Assembly: GCA_016933785.1 (NCBI GenBank)
Contig: JAFGAG010000024.1
Span: 1-41,741 of the forward strand
Reading direction: 5' to 3'
Length of the DNA: 41,741 nt
Origin: Coriobacteriia bacterium
Lineage (GTDB): Bacteria > Actinomycetota > Coriobacteriia > Anaerosomatales > Anaerosomataceae
Every line of letters begins with the position of its first letter. The stretch's first letter is position 1. Below are positions 1 to 12,787 of the stretch, one piece after another. Below the pieces are notes generated by a model that saw nothing but the letters and a program-made list of their open reading frames with translations, was not told the DNA's origin and did not search any database. A program made the position numbers and the translations under genes.

Positions 1-1391
1 AGGAACTCCTCGATCTCGCGCGGGTAGATGTTCTCGCCGCCGCGGATGATCATGTCCTTGATGCGGCCGGTGATGCGGTAGTAGCCGTGCTCGTCCACGG
101 TGCCGAGGTCCCCCGAGTGGAGGTAACCCTCGCTGTCGATGACCGCCGCGGTCGCCTCGGGCATCTTGTAGTAGCCCTTCATGACGTTGTAGCCACGGCA
201 ACACAGCTCGCCCGGCACGCCCGGAGGGCAGTCCTCGCCCGTCTCGGGATCGATGACCCGCACGTCCACGGCGTCGTGCGCCCGGCCGACCGTCTCGCAC
301 TTGCGCTCGAGGGTGTCGTCCACAGTGGTCTGCGTGAACACGGGAGAGGTCTCGGTGAGACCGTAGCAGATCGTCATCTCAGACGCGTGCATGCGGTCGA
401 TCACCTGGCGCATCGTCTCGACCGGACATGGCGAGCCGGCCATGATGCCGGTGCGCATGCTAGTGAGATCGAACATGTCGAACATCGGGTGGGCCAGTTC
501 GGCGATGAACATCGTCGGTACGCCATAGAGCGCGGTCGCCCGTTCCTTCTCCACAGCGGCGAGCACGATGACGGGATCGAAGCTCTCCACGCCTACCACC
601 GTGGCGCCGTGCGTGAGGATCGCCATCACGCCGAGCACGATGCCGAAGCAGTGGAAGTACGGCACGGGCAGACAGACGCGGTCGGCCCCGGTAAAGTTCT
701 GGCGCTCGCCGATGTAGAAGCCGTTGTTCACGATGTTCCGGCTCGTGAGCATGACACCCTTGGGGAAGCCGGTCGTGCCCGAGGTGTACTGCATGTTGAT
801 GACGTCGTCCGTGTGCAGCGACGCCGTGATCTCGCGTAGTGGCTCATCGGGCATGTTGTCACCGAGCACGAGGAGCTCGGGCATCGAGTAGAATCCGCGG
901 TGCTTCTCGGGACCCATGTAGATAAGGTTCTTGAGGGACGGAAACTCCTCGCTCTCGAGGTGCCCCCGCTCCTGCACGGACGCCTCGGGGACGATCTCGC
1001 GCACGATCTGTACGTAGTCCACGTCGCGGAACTGGTCGATGATGGCGAGCGCCTTCATGTCCGACTGCTTGATGACGTACGCGAGCTCGTGCGCCTTGTA
1101 GACCGGGTTCACGGTGACGAGCACGGCGCCGATCTTGGCGGTGGCGAAGCACAGTGTGAGCCAGTCGGGGATGTTGCGCGCCCACACGCCCACGTTGTCG
1201 CCCTTGGTGATCCCGATGGCGAGCAGCCCCTTGGCGAGCTGGTCGACACGCTCGTCGAACTGCGCGTACGTCCAACGCAGGTCGCGGTCGGGGTAGACGA
1301 TGAAGTCGTTCCCCGCGTGCTTTGCCACCTGCATCTCGAAGTACTGGCCGAGTGGCAGGTCGGTGTGGAGCTGTTCGTTGGTCCAGGCCAT
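1..1391 (-). CDS. AMP-forming acyl-CoA ligase (partial, C-terminus outside window)
   Basis: An ANL-superfamily ligase that activates a carboxylic acid with ATP to an acyl-adenylate and then transfers it to CoA. The adenylation P-loop [11 protein letters not shown] lies at residues 202-212, the A5 motif YGLTETSP starts at residue 343, the A7-like SGDLG lies near 420, and the A8 hinge [20 protein letters not shown] follows close to the left edge. About 463 codons are present; family members are usually 520-550 residues, so the final lid domain is cut by the window edge, not truncated in nature. The start ATG at 1391 lies 9 bp after the stop of the XRE/cupin gene, so the two probably form an operon. 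Overall similarity is to medium/long-chain fatty acyl-CoA ligases; the substrate cannot be read from sequence. Confidence 0.93.
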   Translation of the reverse strand, partial: MAWTNEQLHTDLPLGQYFEMQVAKHAGNDFIVYPDRDLRWTYAQFDERVDQLAKGLLAIGITKGDNVGVWARNIPDWLTLCFATAKIGAVLVTVNPVYKAHELAYVIKQSDMKALAIIDQFRDVDYVQIVREIVPEASVQERGHLESEEFPSLKNLIYMGPEKHRGFYSMPELLVLGDNMPDEPLREITASLHTDDVINMQYTSGTTGFPKGVMLTSRNIVNNGFYIGERQNFTGADRVCLPVPYFHCFGIVLGVMAILTHGATVVGVESFDPVIVLAAVEKERATALYGVPTMFIAELAHPMFDMFDLTSMRTGIMAGSPCPVETMRQVIDRMHASEMTICYGLTETSPVFTQTTVDDTLERKCETVGRAHDAVDVRVIDPETGEDCPPGVPGELCCRGYNVMKGYYKMPEATAAVIDSEGYLHSGDLGTVDEHGYYRITGRIKDMIIRGGENIYPREIEEF

Positions 1392-1400
1392 GGCCGCCCC

Positions 1401-1979
1401 CTACGCCGGTGCGTACACGACAGCCAGGATGCGCGCGGAGCCGTCGCCGGCTGAGCGTACCTGGTGCGGCACGATCGAGTCGTAGTAGATGCTGTCTCCG
1501 GCCTCCAGGCTGTGAGTCGCCTTGCCGTACTCCACCTCAAGGGTGCCATCGAGGACGTAGAGGAACTCCTCGCCCTCGTGGCTGGAGAGCTTGTGCTCGC
1601 CTGGTGCGGCGGGCTGGACGTCGATGAGGAACGGCTCCATGTGGCGCGACGCCTTGCCGCTTGCGAGCGAGAAGAAGTCGAGCACACCGGCATCGCTCGA
1701 GGTCTCGAGGCTCTTGATCCGGGTGACGGCCTCAGCCTGGTCCCGACGCGTCACGATGGGGCCGAGCTCCGTCTCGTCATCGAGCAGCGTGCCAAGACGT
1801 ACGCCGAGAGCGCGGGTGAGCTTGATGAGCGGCGTGAGCGACGGAGCGACCTCACCGCTCTCGAGCGCGAGCACGGTCGCCGCGTCGCAGGCACTGCGCT
1901 CGGCGAGCTCGTCGACGGACAGGCCGAGGGATGTGCGGAGCGTGGTGATCTTGCTCCCGATGCGGTTCTCGGTCGTCAT
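1401..1979 (-). CDS. XRE-family transcriptional regulator with C-terminal cupin domain
   Basis: This 192-residue protein has an N-terminal helix-turn-helix of the XRE/Cro type (about residues 5-68, with LSVDELAERSACDAATVLAL as the core) and a C-terminal cupin barrel (about 105-190, motifs HEGEEFLYVLDG and GDSIYYDSIVPHQV). Such HTH-cupin proteins usually regulate a neighbouring metabolic gene in response to a small ligand bound in the cupin. The ATG at 1979 was chosen because AAGGGG lies about 7 bases upstream and the HTH begins at once; an open frame extends further upstream but lacks domain content. The stop is 9 bp before the acyl-CoA ligase start, so it probably controls that ligase and itself. 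The 128 bp upstream of it hold only a weak 5-bp hairpin (2043-2062) after the preceding kinase gene. Confidence 0.92.
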   Translation of the reverse strand: MTTENRIGSKITTLRTSLGLSVDELAERSACDAATVLALESGEVAPSLTPLIKLTRALGVRLGTLLDDETELGPIVTRRDQAEAVTRIKSLETSSDAGVLDFFSLASGKASRHMEPFLIDVQPAAPGEHKLSSHEGEEFLYVLDGTLEVEYGKATHSLEAGDSIYYDSIVPHQVRSAGDGSARILAVVYAPA

Positions 1980-2107
1980 GGGCGTACCCCTTCCCCGTAT
2001 GCGCCCGCAGCCGTCCCGCTGCGGTACGTGCATGATAGCGGAAGGGCCTCGATCGATGCCCTGTGACGCATGGAGCGCGCGACGTGTGCGGGATCGCCTG
2101 CGGGGTG

Positions 2108-5123
<3,016 letters not shown>

Positions 5124-5129
5124 CCTCCG

Positions 5130-5615
5130 TCATAGTTCGTGGAGTGTTCCGTTGCTCTTTATGAGTGTCCGCCCCGTCGACATCTGCAGAACGAGCGTTC
5201 GAGAGGCCGTGCCCCCGACCTCCTCGGCCGTCAGCATGATGTCGTTCTTCCAGAGCACACGGCGCAGCACCGTGTGATTGCGCTCGCCGATCTTGAACAA
5301 TCCGTTCTGATCGAGCTGCGCAGCGGCGCCCGCCACCTTCGCCACGATGTCCTGACGGCTTGCACCGAGATCAAACAGGGCCTGGAGCATCGCCGCAACG
5401 CCGGTATCGGTGAACAGCGCCGGGTTCGCCACCGCCCTCGACGGGTCCATGCTCGAGACGGGCAGCATCGCGTGCAGCATGCCACCGACCTGCCGATGCG
5501 GATCGTAGAGCGTGAGTCCGACGCACGACCCCAGGGAGTACGTGATGAGCACGTCCTCCACATCATCGGTGACCGCGAACTCCGAGATGCCGACCACGAT
5601 CTCTCCTCGGGCCAC
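5130..5615 (-). CDS. cheD: Chemoreceptor glutamine deamidase CheD
   Basis: CheD deamidates specific glutamines of chemoreceptors and, in Bacillus and Thermotoga, binds CheC, linking receptor modification to CheY-P level. The 161-residue protein shows the cysteine-hydrolase triad: C31 in YSLGSCVGLTLYD, H48 in GGMLHAMLP and T69 in ALFTDTGV. It starts with GTG at 5615, 7 bp after cheR; an AGGAG lies 11 bases upstream inside the end of cheR. The presence of CheD together with CheX-type phosphatases fits the Gram-positive/Thermotoga adaptation scheme rather than that of E. coli, which lacks both. Confidence 0.96.
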   Translation of the reverse strand: MARGEIVVGISEFAVTDDVEDVLITYSLGSCVGLTLYDPHRQVGGMLHAMLPVSSMDPSRAVANPALFTDTGVAAMLQALFDLGASRQDIVAKVAGAAAQLDQNGLFKIGERNHTVLRRVLWKNDIMLTAEEVGGTASRTLVLQMSTGRTLIKSNGTLHEL

Positions 5616-5622
5616 GAGCGCA

Positions 5623-6426
5623 TCAGCTCCTCGTGTAGATGGCCGGACGCACGTACTTCATGGGGCTGACGATGCCCGTAAGACTCTCTGCGTGGCCGAC
5701 GAAGAGGTAACCGCCGTCTTTGAGCAGCCGATGGATGTCCGCCAGAAGACGCTGACGCACAGGATTGTCGAAGTAGATCATCACGTTGCGGCACAAGATG
5801 GCGTCTAATGGTCCCCTCATCGGGAACGGAGGCTGTGAAAGGTTCATCCGCCGGATCACGACCATGCGCGTGAGTTCCGGCTTGACCCGGTAGTGCCGCA
5901 CACCGTCGAACCGCTCCACCGAGAAGTAGCGCGAGAGCAGGGGCGGCGGTACCGTCTGGATCTTGCGCTCCTCGTACACCCCGGCCCGACATTGCTCGAG
6001 CGCGGTCGTGGAAAGATCCGTCGCGAGGATCCGCATGTCGAGCGCCCGTCCCTCCGCCGCCTCGAGCAGCGCGATCGCGAGGGAGTATGGCTCTTCGCCT
6101 GTGGAGCTCGCGGCCGACCAGAACCGGAACCTGGTCTGGCCGGCCGCGATCCATGACCGCATCTGTGTCACCAGGAAGTCGAACTGCTCGGCGTCCCGGA
6201 AGAACGATGTGACGTTGGTGCAGACCGCGTCGAGCAGCTCTACCATCTCCGCGCCCGATTCGTCGTTCTGAAGTACGTCCAGGTACTGCTCGTAGCTCCC
6301 GAGTCCGAGCGCGCGGACCCGCTTGCCCACCCGGGCGCACACGAGCGCCTCCTTCTTGTCCGACAACGCGATCCCGCTCTTCGCGTAGACGATCTGCCTG
6401 AACGTGTTGAGCGTCCGCGTCTTCAC
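5623..6426 (-). CDS. cheR: Chemotaxis protein methyltransferase CheR
   Basis: CheR methylates glutamates of MCPs using S-adenosylmethionine. The 267-residue protein has the short N-terminal helical domain (about 1-75) and the SAM-dependent methyltransferase domain, with FWSAASSTGEEPYSLAI as the SAM-binding motif I and CRNVMIYFD near residue 212 as the conserved post-motif. There is no TPR or other extension. It starts with GTG at 6426, with AGGA 8 bases upstream and 10 bp after the MCP stop. The paired MCP lacks the C-terminal W-x-x-F docking peptide, so CheR probably binds the receptor without tethering. Confidence 0.97.
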   Translation of the reverse strand: MKTRTLNTFRQIVYAKSGIALSDKKEALVCARVGKRVRALGLGSYEQYLDVLQNDESGAEMVELLDAVCTNVTSFFRDAEQFDFLVTQMRSWIAAGQTRFRFWSAASSTGEEPYSLAIALLEAAEGRALDMRILATDLSTTALEQCRAGVYEERKIQTVPPPLLSRYFSVERFDGVRHYRVKPELTRMVVIRRMNLSQPPFPMRGPLDAILCRNVMIYFDNPVRQRLLADIHRLLKDGGYLFVGHAESLTGIVSPMKYVRPAIYTRS

Positions 6427-6436
6427 TGAAGCGTTC

Positions 6437-8140
6437 CTAGAAGTCCTGCAGCTCTTGGTCGTCCAGCGGTATGACGGTCTCGGGTCGGACCGCTACTCCA
6501 ACGACCGGACGATGGCCATTGCCCCCGCTTCCTGTCGTGCCTCCGGGCTGCTGCTCGTGGCGAAGGATCTGATGCACGTGCGCCGAGAGAGCGTCGCTCG
6601 TGGTGGCGGAGTTCCGCTGTGCGGCCGCAAACGCCGAGGTCGCGGTGTCCACCTTGGACTTCGCCCCGCCCACGATCCTGCGGAGCGCGCCGACCATGTC
6701 GTAGAGCTCCCTCGCCTGCGCGGACAGCTCCTCGCTTGCCGACGCGGACTCTTCGGCGTTCGCCGCATTGCCCTGCGTGACACGATCCATCTGCGAGACG
6801 GCCGTGTTGACCTGGTCGATCCCCTGGGCCTGCTCCTCGCTTGCAGCCGCGACCTCGCTCATGAGGTTGGTCACCTTGTCGACCGAACCCGCGATGTCCT
6901 CGAGCAGCTTGCTGACTTCAGCGGCCACTCCTACGCCACCGTCGGCATTCACTTGCGAAGCTTCGATGAGCGCCGCCGTGCTCTTGGCCGCCTCCGCACT
7001 GCGCTGGGAGAGATTGCGTACTTCTTCAGCCACGACCGCGAACCCCTTGCCCGCCTCGCCGGCCCGTGCTGCCTCGACGGCGGCGTTGAGTGCGAGCAGA
7101 TTGGTCTGGAACGCTATGTCGTCGATCGTCTTGATGATCTTGGCCGTGGAGTCGGTCGACTCCTTGATCTTGCCGATCGCGAGGCCCATCTCGCGCATCA
7201 CGTCGAGACCCTTGCCGGCCGCAACGCGCGTCTCGCGCGCCATCCCATCCGCCTGTCGACTGTTGGCGGCGTTCTGCCTGGTCATCGAAGACATCTCCTC
7301 GAGCGAGGATGATGTCTCCTCCAGCGAGGACGCCTGTTCACTTGCACCTGAGGCAAGCTGCTGGCTCGCCTGCGACACCTGCAGCGATGCTGCCGTGACC
7401 TGCTCGGCTCCAGCCGTGAGACCGGCGATTACGCGACCGATGGGCCCGGTGATCGAGCGAGTGATGACGAAGGACAGGACGACCGCGAGCACGACACCGG
7501 CAACGACCATGATGATGGAGAGCAGCTTGGCCGAACCGGATGTGGCGACGACGTCTTCGTTGGCCGCGTTGACCTCGGCATCGATCCCCTCATCCACGAT
7601 CGCGAGCTCGCTGAACATCGCAATGCCGGCCCCGTCGAGCGCTTCATCGAGCGCGTACAGGGTCGCCTCATCAGCGGCATCCGCATTGCCCGCGAACCGC
7701 TCTCCGAGAACCGTATGGGCCTCGTCGAACGCGGTGAGAAACTCGGACTCGTAGATGCTGTCAGCCTTCCCGATCGCGGCCAGCCACGCTTCGTCTGTGA
7801 CTGCCGAGATGACCTCACCTTCCACTTCACCGCCGTTACGCAGCGCCGCCATGTAGGCCTCGAATCGTGTGCTGTTCGCCTGTTGCTCGGCATACAGCGC
7901 GTCCGCCTCGTTCATGTCGGCGGAGCCGATCATCTCCATGAAGATCAGCTGTCCGCGAACGACGCAAAGCTCGGCTTCCATGATGGCGTCGGCGACCGGG
8001 AAGTCCTCGTGGATCTTCAAGACCTGCGTCTCGATGTTCGAGATGCTCGAAAAGGCGGTGACGCCGATGACGACGGCGATGATCACTATGGTCGCGAAAC
8101 CGATCGCGAGCTTCGTGGCGAGCGACGTGTTCTTGAACAT
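6437..8140 (-). CDS. Methyl-accepting chemotaxis protein (transmembrane receptor)
   Basis: A 567-residue receptor that senses a signal outside the membrane and controls CheA. TM1 spans about residues 9-30, a four-helix-bundle-like sensor about 31-205, TM2 about 206-227, HAMP ([13 protein letters not shown]) from about 226, and then the signalling rod whose tip is [20 protein letters not shown]. The ligand is unknown. Two in-frame ATGs lie close together: the one at 8146 is a single base from AGGAGG, whereas the one at 8140 is 7 bases from it, so 8140 is preferred. The C-terminus ends ELQDF without the tryptophan of a CheR/CheB docking pentapeptide. It is the only receptor gene in the operon. 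Confidence 0.96.
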   Translation of the reverse strand: MFKNTSLATKLAIGFATIVIIAVVIGVTAFSSISNIETQVLKIHEDFPVADAIMEAELCVVRGQLIFMEMIGSADMNEADALYAEQQANSTRFEAYMAALRNGGEVEGEVISAVTDEAWLAAIGKADSIYESEFLTAFDEAHTVLGERFAGNADAADEATLYALDEALDGAGIAMFSELAIVDEGIDAEVNAANEDVVATSGSAKLLSIIMVVAGVVLAVVLSFVITRSITGPIGRVIAGLTAGAEQVTAASLQVSQASQQLASGASEQASSLEETSSSLEEMSSMTRQNAANSRQADGMARETRVAAGKGLDVMREMGLAIGKIKESTDSTAKIIKTIDDIAFQTNLLALNAAVEAARAGEAGKGFAVVAEEVRNLSQRSAEAAKSTAALIEASQVNADGGVGVAAEVSKLLEDIAGSVDKVTNLMSEVAAASEEQAQGIDQVNTAVSQMDRVTQGNAANAEESASASEELSAQARELYDMVGALRRIVGGAKSKVDTATSAFAAAQRNSATTSDALSAHVHQILRHEQQPGGTTGSGGNGHRPVVGVAVRPETVIPLDDQELQDF

Positions 8141-8168
8141 CTTCATTCCTCCTCTCGTGCCTCCGCGT

Positions 8169-8663
8169 CTACGCCTCGCTGGCGAGCCGCTCCACAACTG
8201 ACAACTCCTCGCCGGAGAGCACCCGTACGATGTCGAGAAGCATGATCACCTTGCCATCGACGTTCGCGATGCCGCGCACGAACTCCGTTTGCACGCCCGC
8301 ACCGAAGTCGGGTGTGTCTTCGATCTGATCAACGGAGATGTCCAGCACCTCCGAGACCTCGTCGACGACGACACCCATCACCGTCGACTGCCCGGCAAGC
8401 TGCACGACCACGATGCACGTGAGCTCCGTATCGTCCGCCTCACCCGTCTCGAACTTGATGCGCAGGTCCACGACGGGGATGACTCGCCCGCGCAGATTGA
8501 CCACACCTCGTACGAACGCCGGAGTCTTGGGGACGCGGGTCACCGGTATCATGCCGATGATCTCCTGCACCCTGAGGATGTCGAGGCCGTATGTTTCGGG
8601 CCCCAGCTTGAAGGTCAGATACTTGTGCGTCTGCGCCACGACGGTCCCACCCTGCTGCGCCAT
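8169..8663 (-). CDS. cheW: Chemotaxis coupling protein CheW
   Basis: CheW is the adaptor joining receptors to CheA in the signalling array. This 164-residue protein is a single CheW domain, with [20 protein letters not shown] at the start and [15 protein letters not shown] in the middle. A short N-terminal tail of about 13 residues precedes the fold. The ATG at 8663 is 3 bp after the cheA stop, and its ribosome-binding site GGAGGTGA lies inside the last codons of cheA, so translation is coupled. The gap to the MCP gene is 28 bp. Confidence 0.97.
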   Translation of the reverse strand: MAQQGGTVVAQTHKYLTFKLGPETYGLDILRVQEIIGMIPVTRVPKTPAFVRGVVNLRGRVIPVVDLRIKFETGEADDTELTCIVVVQLAGQSTVMGVVVDEVSEVLDISVDQIEDTPDFGAGVQTEFVRGIANVDGKVIMLLDIVRVLSGEELSVVERLASEA

Positions 8664-8666
8664 ATC

Positions 8667-10715
8667 TCATTCACCTCCCCCAGCGTTCGCCTGTGCCACC
8701 AGACCGACCACGTCGAGGATCAGCCCCACGCGGCCGTCGGACATGATCGCCCCTCCCGCGAGGCCAGCCGCACCGCGCAGGTCTTCACCAAGCCCTTTGA
8801 TCACCGTCTGTTGCTGCCCGAGGATCTCGCACGCCACCAGGCCGACACGCCGGGTACCGGCTTCACAGACCACGACGATCCCGCGCGAAGGATCCGGCTC
8901 GCTTCCTGGTGTGCCGAAGATCGCCCCGAGATGCATCAAGGGGATGAATCCATCACCGTCGGCGAGCACCGAACCCCGATTGAGTACCGAGGTGACCGTA
9001 GAGGGGTCGGGGCGTACTGACCGCTGGATCGAAGCCGTCGGGATGATGTAGCGCTCCTCGCCCACGCGGACGACCATGCCGTCGATGATCGCCAGCGTCA
9101 GTGGGAGCCGGACCGTGAAGCAGGTACCCTTGCCGGGGGTCGTCTCGACCTCGATCTGTCCGCGGAGGTCCTCGACAGCGCGTTTCACCACATCCATGCC
9201 GACGCCGCGGCCCGACACGTCGGTGACCTCGCGAGCGGTCGAGAAACCGGGTGCGAGGATGAGCGCCAGTGCGTCTCGCTCTTCGAGTGCGGTGTTCGGG
9301 TCGATCAGATCGAGCTCCCGGGCCTTCGCTTCGATGGCGGCCACGTCGAGGCCACGTCCGTCGTCGATTACCTGGATCACCACAGCACCACCCTCGTGGA
9401 ACGCGCGCAGGTGGACCAACCCGACGGCGTGCTTGCCCGCGGCCACGCGCGCGTCCGGCGGCTCGATCCCGTGGTCGATCGCGTTGCGCAGAAGGTGGAT
9501 GAGCGGGTCGTTGATCCGGTCTACCATCTCCTTGTCGAGCTCCGTATCCTCCCCTGCCACGAGCAGCTCCACCTGCTTTCCCGACTTGTACGCCAGATCG
9601 CGTACCAGACGACCCATACGGCGGAACGTCGCCGAGAGCGGCATCATACGGAGCGATGTCGCCAACTCCTGCAGCTCGCGTGTGATCTTGTCCAGCCTGC
9701 CGAGTTGTTGTGCGAGCCGCTCGGACAGCACCGCGTCCGCACGTGCGCTCTCACTCGCCATCGACTCAGCGATGACCATCTCGCCGATGGCGTCGAGCAG
9801 CCGGTCCAGGCGGCCTTCGTCGACACGGATCGTCGGCCGCATCACGTCGACGTGACCTCGCGATGGGTCGGCGCTCGAGTCGATAGCCGGTCTTGCTTCC
9901 ACCGTGGCCGCTGCCGCAGACGCGGGTTCGGGCGACTCAGAGTTCGCGCTTGGAGGCCCGCCCTGCGACATCACCCCGGCGACCTGCCGGCGCATCTCAT
10001 CCACTGCGTCGAACAGCGTGCCGCAGTCCTGCGACGCAAGTGCCCCCTCGCCATGACGTGGAGCATCGAGCACAGACTCTGCCGCATGCGCGGTCTCCTG
10101 GATGTGATCGAGCGCGAGGAAGCCGGCCATCCCCTTGAGGGTGTGGAATGCACGAAAGACATCATCGATGAGGTCCCTGCGCCTCGGCTCCCGCTCGAGC
10201 ACCACGAGGCTCTCGTCCGCACCGTCCAGGAGCTCGCCTGCGCGTGTCACGAAGTCGGCGATTAGCGATCGATCCTCCACGATCGATGATTCGCATCCAG
10301 GGTCGTCGGGACCGGAGGTCGCCACCGACTCGGAAGGTACGGAGGACGTCGCCGCAGGCTTCGTTCCCCTCCCGGTGGCGTCCCGACCGCGCGGGTCATC
10401 GCTGCCTGGAGATCCATCCGCTTCGGCACTCGACACCCCGAATGCCAGCGCCGTTCGCTGGAGCCGCTCGAACGCATGCCCGAGTGCACCGATGGCTTCG
10501 TTGGTGCCGGTACCTGCCTCGCGGATACCCCGCGCCATGGCGGCGCACTCGGCGGCCGCGTCGGCGATCTCGGGTGCGGCTGACCCCTCGGCCCAGTCGG
10601 CGTACCTCGAGAAGATGTCTTCAAGGTCGGAGAGGGCATCAGCGTCGTGGGGGTCAGTGAGGATCAGTGTCTCAGCGAGCTGCTCGAGTGTCGGTGGTGC
10701 GGAACGTCTGGCCAC
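8667..10715 (-). CDS. cheA: Chemotaxis histidine kinase CheA (no obvious P2 domain, extra N-terminal region)
   Basis: CheA autophosphorylates under receptor control and passes phosphate to receiver domains. The 682-residue protein has: an extra helical N-terminal region (1-95) resembling an Hpt bundle but without its histidine; a Ser/Pro/Gly-rich linker (96-145); an Hpt domain with H191 in FRAFHTLKGMAGF; a linker; a dimerisation domain (about 300-365); a GHKL ATPase (LLRNAIDHGIE, DDGRGLD, SGRGVGMDVV); and a C-terminal CheW-like domain. No CheY-binding P2 domain is recognisable between Hpt and dimerisation. It starts with GTG at 10715, with GGAGG about 11 bases upstream. It is the first gene of the cheA-W-mcp-R-D-CheX-B run. 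Confidence 0.96.
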   Translation of the reverse strand: MARRSAPPTLEQLAETLILTDPHDADALSDLEDIFSRYADWAEGSAAPEIADAAAECAAMARGIREAGTGTNEAIGALGHAFERLQRTALAFGVSSAEADGSPGSDDPRGRDATGRGTKPAATSSVPSESVATSGPDDPGCESSIVEDRSLIADFVTRAGELLDGADESLVVLEREPRRRDLIDDVFRAFHTLKGMAGFLALDHIQETAHAAESVLDAPRHGEGALASQDCGTLFDAVDEMRRQVAGVMSQGGPPSANSESPEPASAAAATVEARPAIDSSADPSRGHVDVMRPTIRVDEGRLDRLLDAIGEMVIAESMASESARADAVLSERLAQQLGRLDKITRELQELATSLRMMPLSATFRRMGRLVRDLAYKSGKQVELLVAGEDTELDKEMVDRINDPLIHLLRNAIDHGIEPPDARVAAGKHAVGLVHLRAFHEGGAVVIQVIDDGRGLDVAAIEAKARELDLIDPNTALEERDALALILAPGFSTAREVTDVSGRGVGMDVVKRAVEDLRGQIEVETTPGKGTCFTVRLPLTLAIIDGMVVRVGEERYIIPTASIQRSVRPDPSTVTSVLNRGSVLADGDGFIPLMHLGAIFGTPGSEPDPSRGIVVVCEAGTRRVGLVACEILGQQQTVIKGLGEDLRGAAGLAGGAIMSDGRVGLILDVVGLVAQANAGGGE

Positions 10716-10746
10716 TCGTTGTCACACCTCCGCCTGATGAGATAGA

Positions 10747-10779
10747 CCGCCAGGTGAGCGGCGTTCGGCCGCCTGGTGG
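10747..10779 (-). terminator. Possible terminator or attenuator hairpin between the LuxR regulator and cheA
   Basis: An imperfect stem of about 12 pairs (10747-10759 with 10768-10779, one bulged A) with a short loop lies in the 163-bp gap between the response-regulator stop and the cheA start. On the minus strand it is followed by TCTATCTCATC, only moderately T-rich. It could reduce read-through from the regulator into the chemosensory operon. The pairing is seen in the sequence; the function is inference. Confidence 0.35.
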
Positions 10780-10878
10780 ACTCATCGGGTCGAGGGTATG
10801 CGGACGCGTATCAGTAAGACGCGCAGAAGGGGCAAGGGATTACCTGATGCCGGGCGGGCATCGCGCGGTGGAGACCCG

Positions 10879-11538
10879 TCAGTCGACCGTGGTCAATCCT
10901 TCACGGATCGCGTACTTGATGAGACCCGCAAGTGAGTAGATGCCGGTCTTCTCCATGATCTGACGCCGGTGGGTCTCCACGGTCTTGGGGCTGAGAGACA
11001 GCCGCGCCGCGATCTCCTTGGTGGACCAGCCTTCGCCGATCAGCTGCAAGCACTCCCTTTCACGCGGAGTCAACGACCGATGCATGGATGTGGACGTGGG
11101 TGTCCTGCCGTCTAGATGCTTGACGTAGTCGTCCAGGACCGCATCGGCGGGCCCCTTGCCGAGATACGCCCTCCCCTCGGCGACCGTCCTGATCGCCAGC
11201 TCGAGCTCCTCGAGCGGGCTGTCTTTGAGGATGTAGCCGCGCGCTCCCGCCCTGAGCATCTCAGTGACGAACTGCTGGCCCGTATGCATCGAGAGGGCGA
11301 GTATCCTCATGTGCGGGTCGGCCGCAAGGATCTGCCTGGTGGCGTCGATCCCGTTCAGCTCGGGCATCGCGATATCCATGACGATCACATCGGGCTTGAG
11401 CTCTGCGGCAAGCCGCACCGCTTGACGACCGTCACTCGCCTGCCCCACGAAAGCGAACTCTCGACTGCTCCCCACGGTCGCGGTGATGGCGTCGCGGATG
11501 ATCGCATGATCGTCCGCCAGAAGCACCCGGATCGTCAC
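10879..11538 (-). CDS. LuxR/NarL-family response regulator
   Basis: A DNA-binding response regulator of 219 residues: receiver domain at 1-120 (D9-D10, phospho-acceptor D55 in VIVMDIAMPELNG, K105) and a LuxR-type HTH at about 153-215 (LTPRERECLQLI, then STKEIAARLSLSPKTVETH). The GTG at 11538 was chosen because the receiver begins immediately and GGAAGG lies 9 bases upstream; a longer frame starting at 11580 adds 14 residues of no domain. It lies upstream of cheA in the same direction. Its natural partner is a HisKA_3-type kinase, and the one at 2108-3223 closes the same block, so they are probably a pair. Alternatively CheA could phosphorylate it. Confidence 0.93.
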   Translation of the reverse strand: MTIRVLLADDHAIIRDAITATVGSSREFAFVGQASDGRQAVRLAAELKPDVIVMDIAMPELNGIDATRQILAADPHMRILALSMHTGQQFVTEMLRAGARGYILKDSPLEELELAIRTVAEGRAYLGKGPADAVLDDYVKHLDGRTPTSTSMHRSLTPRERECLQLIGEGWSTKEIAARLSLSPKTVETHRRQIMEKTGIYSLAGLIKYAIREGLTTVD

Positions 11539-11694
11539 GAGAACCGCCCTTCCGGTGCAGTCAGGAATCGCCTCACCCAAGGATAAGCATCCGCCCTATA
11601 CCGCAGAGTACCAACTGTACCGATGAGCTTCCAATAGAGAGGTGCTTGCCGATACCCGCACAACGACGGTGCACTCGCAGACGGAGGGGTTCCC

Positions 11695-12063
11695 GTGGGC
11701 AGCAAGATCGTTCTCGTCGATGACGAGTCCTTCACACTCAACGCGATCGCAGGTGTCCTTCGTGCGGCGGGACATGAGGTGTTCCTCTGCGAACAGTGGG
11801 CGACCGTCGCCTCCACAGTACGGGCCCACCGGCCGGATCTCGTTCTGCTCGACTACAACATGCCCGCGCTCACCGGAGACAAGATCTGCGAGATCCTCAA
11901 GCGGAACGTTCTCGAGAGCCACATGCGGGTGTTCCTGTTCTCCTCCGAACCGGAGAAGGATCTCATCGATATCGCAGACAGATGCGGGGCGGACGGTTAC
12001 ATCCGCAAGAACGTCCCGGCGGCCGAGTTGGTGGCACGAGTGGCTCAGATCACGAGAGCGTGA
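11695..12063 (+). CDS. Single-domain response regulator (CheY-like)
   Basis: A 122-residue stand-alone receiver: D9-D10 for the metal, phospho-acceptor D53 in LVLLDYNMPAL, S83/S84 as switch residue and K109 in GYIRKNVPA. No output domain follows. It starts with GTG at 11695, preceded by GGAGGGG with a 5-base spacer. It is divergent from the LuxR regulator (156 bp between) and its last 14 bp overlap the end of the convergent CheX-like gene. It may be the CheY of the adjacent chemosensory system or a phosphate sink; it is not clearly a motor-binding CheY. Confidence 0.92.
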   Translation: MGSKIVLVDDESFTLNAIAGVLRAAGHEVFLCEQWATVASTVRAHRPDLVLLDYNMPALTGDKICEILKRNVLESHMRVFLFSSEPEKDLIDIADRCGADGYIRKNVPAAELVARVAQITRA

Positions 12064-12616
12064 CTGCCTGGGTCGCGTATCCGGCGTGCGGCTGCGCTGG
12101 CCCTTTCACATCCGCCAGCACCAGGAGAGGCATGCCGCTCACGTCGAAGCAGGCTGTCCCGTTCGAGCCCCGCAACACCACCCACTCCTCGAGCAAGGGA
12201 CTCACGACGGCCGGCGGAGACAGCCATGTGCGCTCGATCGGCTCGATGTCGAGCACCATTCGTCCGGCAGTCACGTTCGCGAGCTCAGCGATGGCGCACT
12301 CTGCTCTGGTGCGATCGCTCGCGATCGTGGCCGGGTCCATCACTCCGCGAGCCATGTGAACACACAGCGCAAGCGGCGCGGCGACCGACAGCACGCCCGT
12401 GAGCGCGCCACGGATACCCACATGGGCGAACAGGCACCGTTCGCCGGGCAGTGGTGGCTCGATGTGAGCGCGGGCACTCAAGCCCACGAGCTGTTCGAGC
12501 ACATCACCCACCACGCGCTCCAGGACGTCACGCGTGCTCACCGGCGCGCCGTGACATCCGAGTACCTCTGGTGTCCGGGCCAGCCACGGCCAGTCAGGTG
12601 TATCGTGCGCCGACAT
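12050..12616 (-). CDS. CheX-like phosphatase, split paralogue of the receiver-CheX fusion
   Basis: A 188-residue protein alignable by eye with the C-terminal half of the fusion at 4272-5123: RGALTGVLSVAAPLAL here against RGALMGIVSVAAPVDL there, and the CheC/CheX ExxN signature as E111-L-A-N114 in AIAELANVTAGRM. It therefore probably dephosphorylates a phospho-receiver, the obvious candidate being the convergent receiver at 11695-12063. The ATG at 12616 was chosen for the G-rich stretch just upstream and because homology begins soon after; a longer open frame to 12808 is likely non-coding. It has no membrane segment. Confidence 0.75.
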   Translation of the reverse strand: MSAHDTPDWPWLARTPEVLGCHGAPVSTRDVLERVVGDVLEQLVGLSARAHIEPPLPGERCLFAHVGIRGALTGVLSVAAPLALCVHMARGVMDPATIASDRTRAECAIAELANVTAGRMVLDIEPIERTWLSPPAVVSPLLEEWVVLRGSNGTACFDVSGMPLLVLADVKGPAQPHAGYATQAVTLS

Positions 12617-12787
12617 GATCCCCCCGTTGGATGTCGCGTACGGCAGCACAGGGATCCCCCATCCCGGTGCCATTAGGAACGACAACGTGCGAGGCCCGGT
12701 CAGGGTTACGCACATCTGGTCAGACCGGCGGGAGCGGTCACCCATACCTGGGTATACGTGTCCTGTCGTACCGATGATCGGAGTCCC

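Noticed and set aside
6437-6470. CheR docking pentapeptide at the MCP C-terminus
   Set aside because: The tail ends ELQDF, which lacks the aromatic W of the W-x-x-F motif.
11539-11580. Earlier start for the LuxR-type regulator
   Set aside because: The added 14 residues have no domain content, and GTG 11538 has a better-placed ribosome-binding site and begins the receiver directly.
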